64,000 nt of DNA from assembly GCA_022778545.1 (NCBI GenBank), contig JALFDW010000037.1, positions 58,062-122,061 on the forward strand. Direction: 5' to 3'. Below, one piece after another: positions 63,236-64,000 of this stretch; within the stretch, counting starts at the first letter, position 1; each line of letters opens with the position of its first letter. Under the pieces are notes generated by a model. That model saw only the letters and a program-made list of their open reading frames with translations, was not told where the DNA came from and ran no database searches. The stretch is from a bacterium. GTDB lineage: Bacteria > Bacillota > Clostridia > Christensenellales > CAG-138. A program made the translations under genes and the position numbers.

Positions 63236-64000
63236 TGGATATGCGGGAATTCATTTTTTGCGCCTCGGATGAGTTGCAGGAAAAGACAAACATTCTATCC
63301 GATCATATTTGGGATGCGGCGGAAACGGCTTTTACCGAGTTTAAAAGTGCTGCGTATCTGAAGGAGTATCTCGCTTCGGAGGGCTTTACGATTGCGTCCG
63401 GCGTTGCCGATATTCCTACCGCCTTCACCGCAACATACGGCAGCGGTCGTCCTCACATCGGACTGTTGGCCGAATATGATGCACTGAGCGGCCTTTCCCA
63501 GGAGGCTGGTGTCGCCGAACAGAAGCCCATTACTAACAGCGGCAACGGACACGGCTGCGGGCATAACCTGCTCGGTGCCGGCTGTGCCCATGCGGGTGTT
63601 CTGATTAAACGCTATCTCGCCGAAACTGGAAAATCCGGCACGGTGACCGTGTTCGGGTGCCCTGCGGAAGAGGGTGGCAGCGGAAAGACGCGCATGGCGG
63701 GCAAGGGCGTATTCGCAGGCCTTGATTGTGCACTTTCCTGGCACCCAGGAGAGTTCAGCGGTGTTGTTCCTGTTTCCACGATGGCCAATATCCAGGTGAA
63801 CTACCGCTTCCACGGCAAGGCAAGCCATGCGGCCTCTTCCCCATATATGGGCAGAAGCGCCCTCGATGCGGTGGAGCTGATGAATGTCGGCAGTAATTAT
63901 CTGCGCGAGCATATTCCCCCCGGATGCATGCTCCATTATGCCATTCTGAACACGGGCGGATTTTCGCCCAACGTGGTACAGGCGGAGGCAGAGTCCACCT
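63235..64000 (+). CDS. AbgB-like M20 amidohydrolase, partial (runs off window)
   Basis: The first 255 codons of an M20D peptidase, 5' complete. The metal site is GNGHGCGHNLLGAG with CPAEEGGSGK; SWHPGEFSG and FHGKASHAASSPYMG continue the family. The highest similarity I recognise is p-aminobenzoyl-glutamate hydrolase subunit B. ATG at 63235 overlaps the gltS stop (TAATG); ATG at 63241 is also possible. The 3' part, including any AbgA partner, lies beyond the window. Confidence 0.82.
   Translation, partial: MDMREFIFCASDELQEKTNILSDHIWDAAETAFTEFKSAAYLKEYLASEGFTIASGVADIPTAFTATYGSGRPHIGLLAEYDALSGLSQEAGVAEQKPITNSGNGHGCGHNLLGAGCAHAGVLIKRYLAETGKSGTVTVFGCPAEEGGSGKTRMAGKGVFAGLDCALSWHPGEFSGVVPVSTMANIQVNYRFHGKASHAASSPYMGRSALDAVELMNVGSNYLREHIPPGCMLHYAILNTGGFSPNVVQAEAEST

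Overview
The window looks like chromosome from a high-GC, Gram-positive, spore-forming member of the Clostridia, probably anaerobic or gut-associated. The evidence is a BofA/DUF2508 pair (the yaaL-bofA arrangement of endospore formers), Rex, PyrR, type III pantothenate kinase with an ECF S component, VanW proteins, a spore-type M14 murein peptidase, a Clostridium-like (P)PXTG anchor, and strong AGGAGG ribosome sites, several of them in front of TTG starts. I see no rRNA, tRNA, CRISPR array, prophage or intact insertion sequence. The species cannot be named from the sequence alone. All coordinates were counted by eye; promoters and hairpins are motif reads.

Layout. 0-4.5 kb: amidase, lipoproteins and bofA/DUF2508. 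4.6-7.7 kb: a zinc-ribbon membrane protein, an orphan 91-aa protein, and a small membrane-protein/XRE-regulator cassette with three operator-like palindromes. 7.8-18 kb: dicarboxylate/glutamate symporter, DUF378, S41 protease, membrane XRE regulator, P-loop protein, TtcA-like thiolase with DUF1294, a PAP2 plus three-GNAT operon, and Rex. 18-25 kb: uvrB-uvrA, then panT-coaX. 25-31 kb: VanW protein, DUF1508 plus an 83-aa partner, and a polar amino-acid ABC importer followed by a YjbR protein. 30.7-36 kb: a two-component system, an M14 peptidase and an M20 amidohydrolase. 36-42 kb: a PyrR-type attenuator with pyrR and uracil permease, a YbaK deacylase, an RNA m5C methylase and a wall-anchored 5'-nucleotidase. 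42-47.5 kb: a heterodimeric multidrug ABC exporter behind a leader peptide and attenuator, and an M42 peptidase. 47.7-54.6 kb: a diguanylate cyclase, an MtnA-like isomerase with purine nucleoside phosphorylase, a sigma factor with a PepSY-bearing anti-sigma, and NnrE. 54.7-60.3 kb: M23 lipoprotein, AraC/GyrI regulator, GH36 alpha-galactosidase, HD phosphohydrolase and a DtxR/MntR regulator. 60.5-61.5 kb: an AT-rich patch with a GNAT and a transposase remnant. 61.8-64 kb: GltS followed by an AbgB-like amidohydrolase that runs off the window.

How the genes fit together. Several sets deal with nucleobases and nucleosides: PyrR/UraA, the surface 5'-nucleotidase, the nucleoside phosphorylase with its sugar-phosphate isomerase, and the HD nucleotidase. 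Others build or remodel the envelope: the amidase, two VanW/PG-binding-type proteins, the M14 and M23 peptidases, PAP2, and the sigma/anti-sigma pair. Amino-acid and dipeptide scavenging is served by GltP, GltS-AbgB, the ABC importer, and the M20 and M42 peptidases.

The most interesting item is at 46.0-46.4 kb. In order it has a good promoter, a 7-3-7 palindrome at the start site, a 26-codon ORF with its own ribosome site, an intrinsic terminator whose 5' arm can pair instead with an 8-nt segment inside the ORF, and then the two-subunit exporter. This is the expected architecture of ribosome-mediated attenuation of a drug exporter, as known for Bacillus bmrBCD, but with an unrelated peptide.
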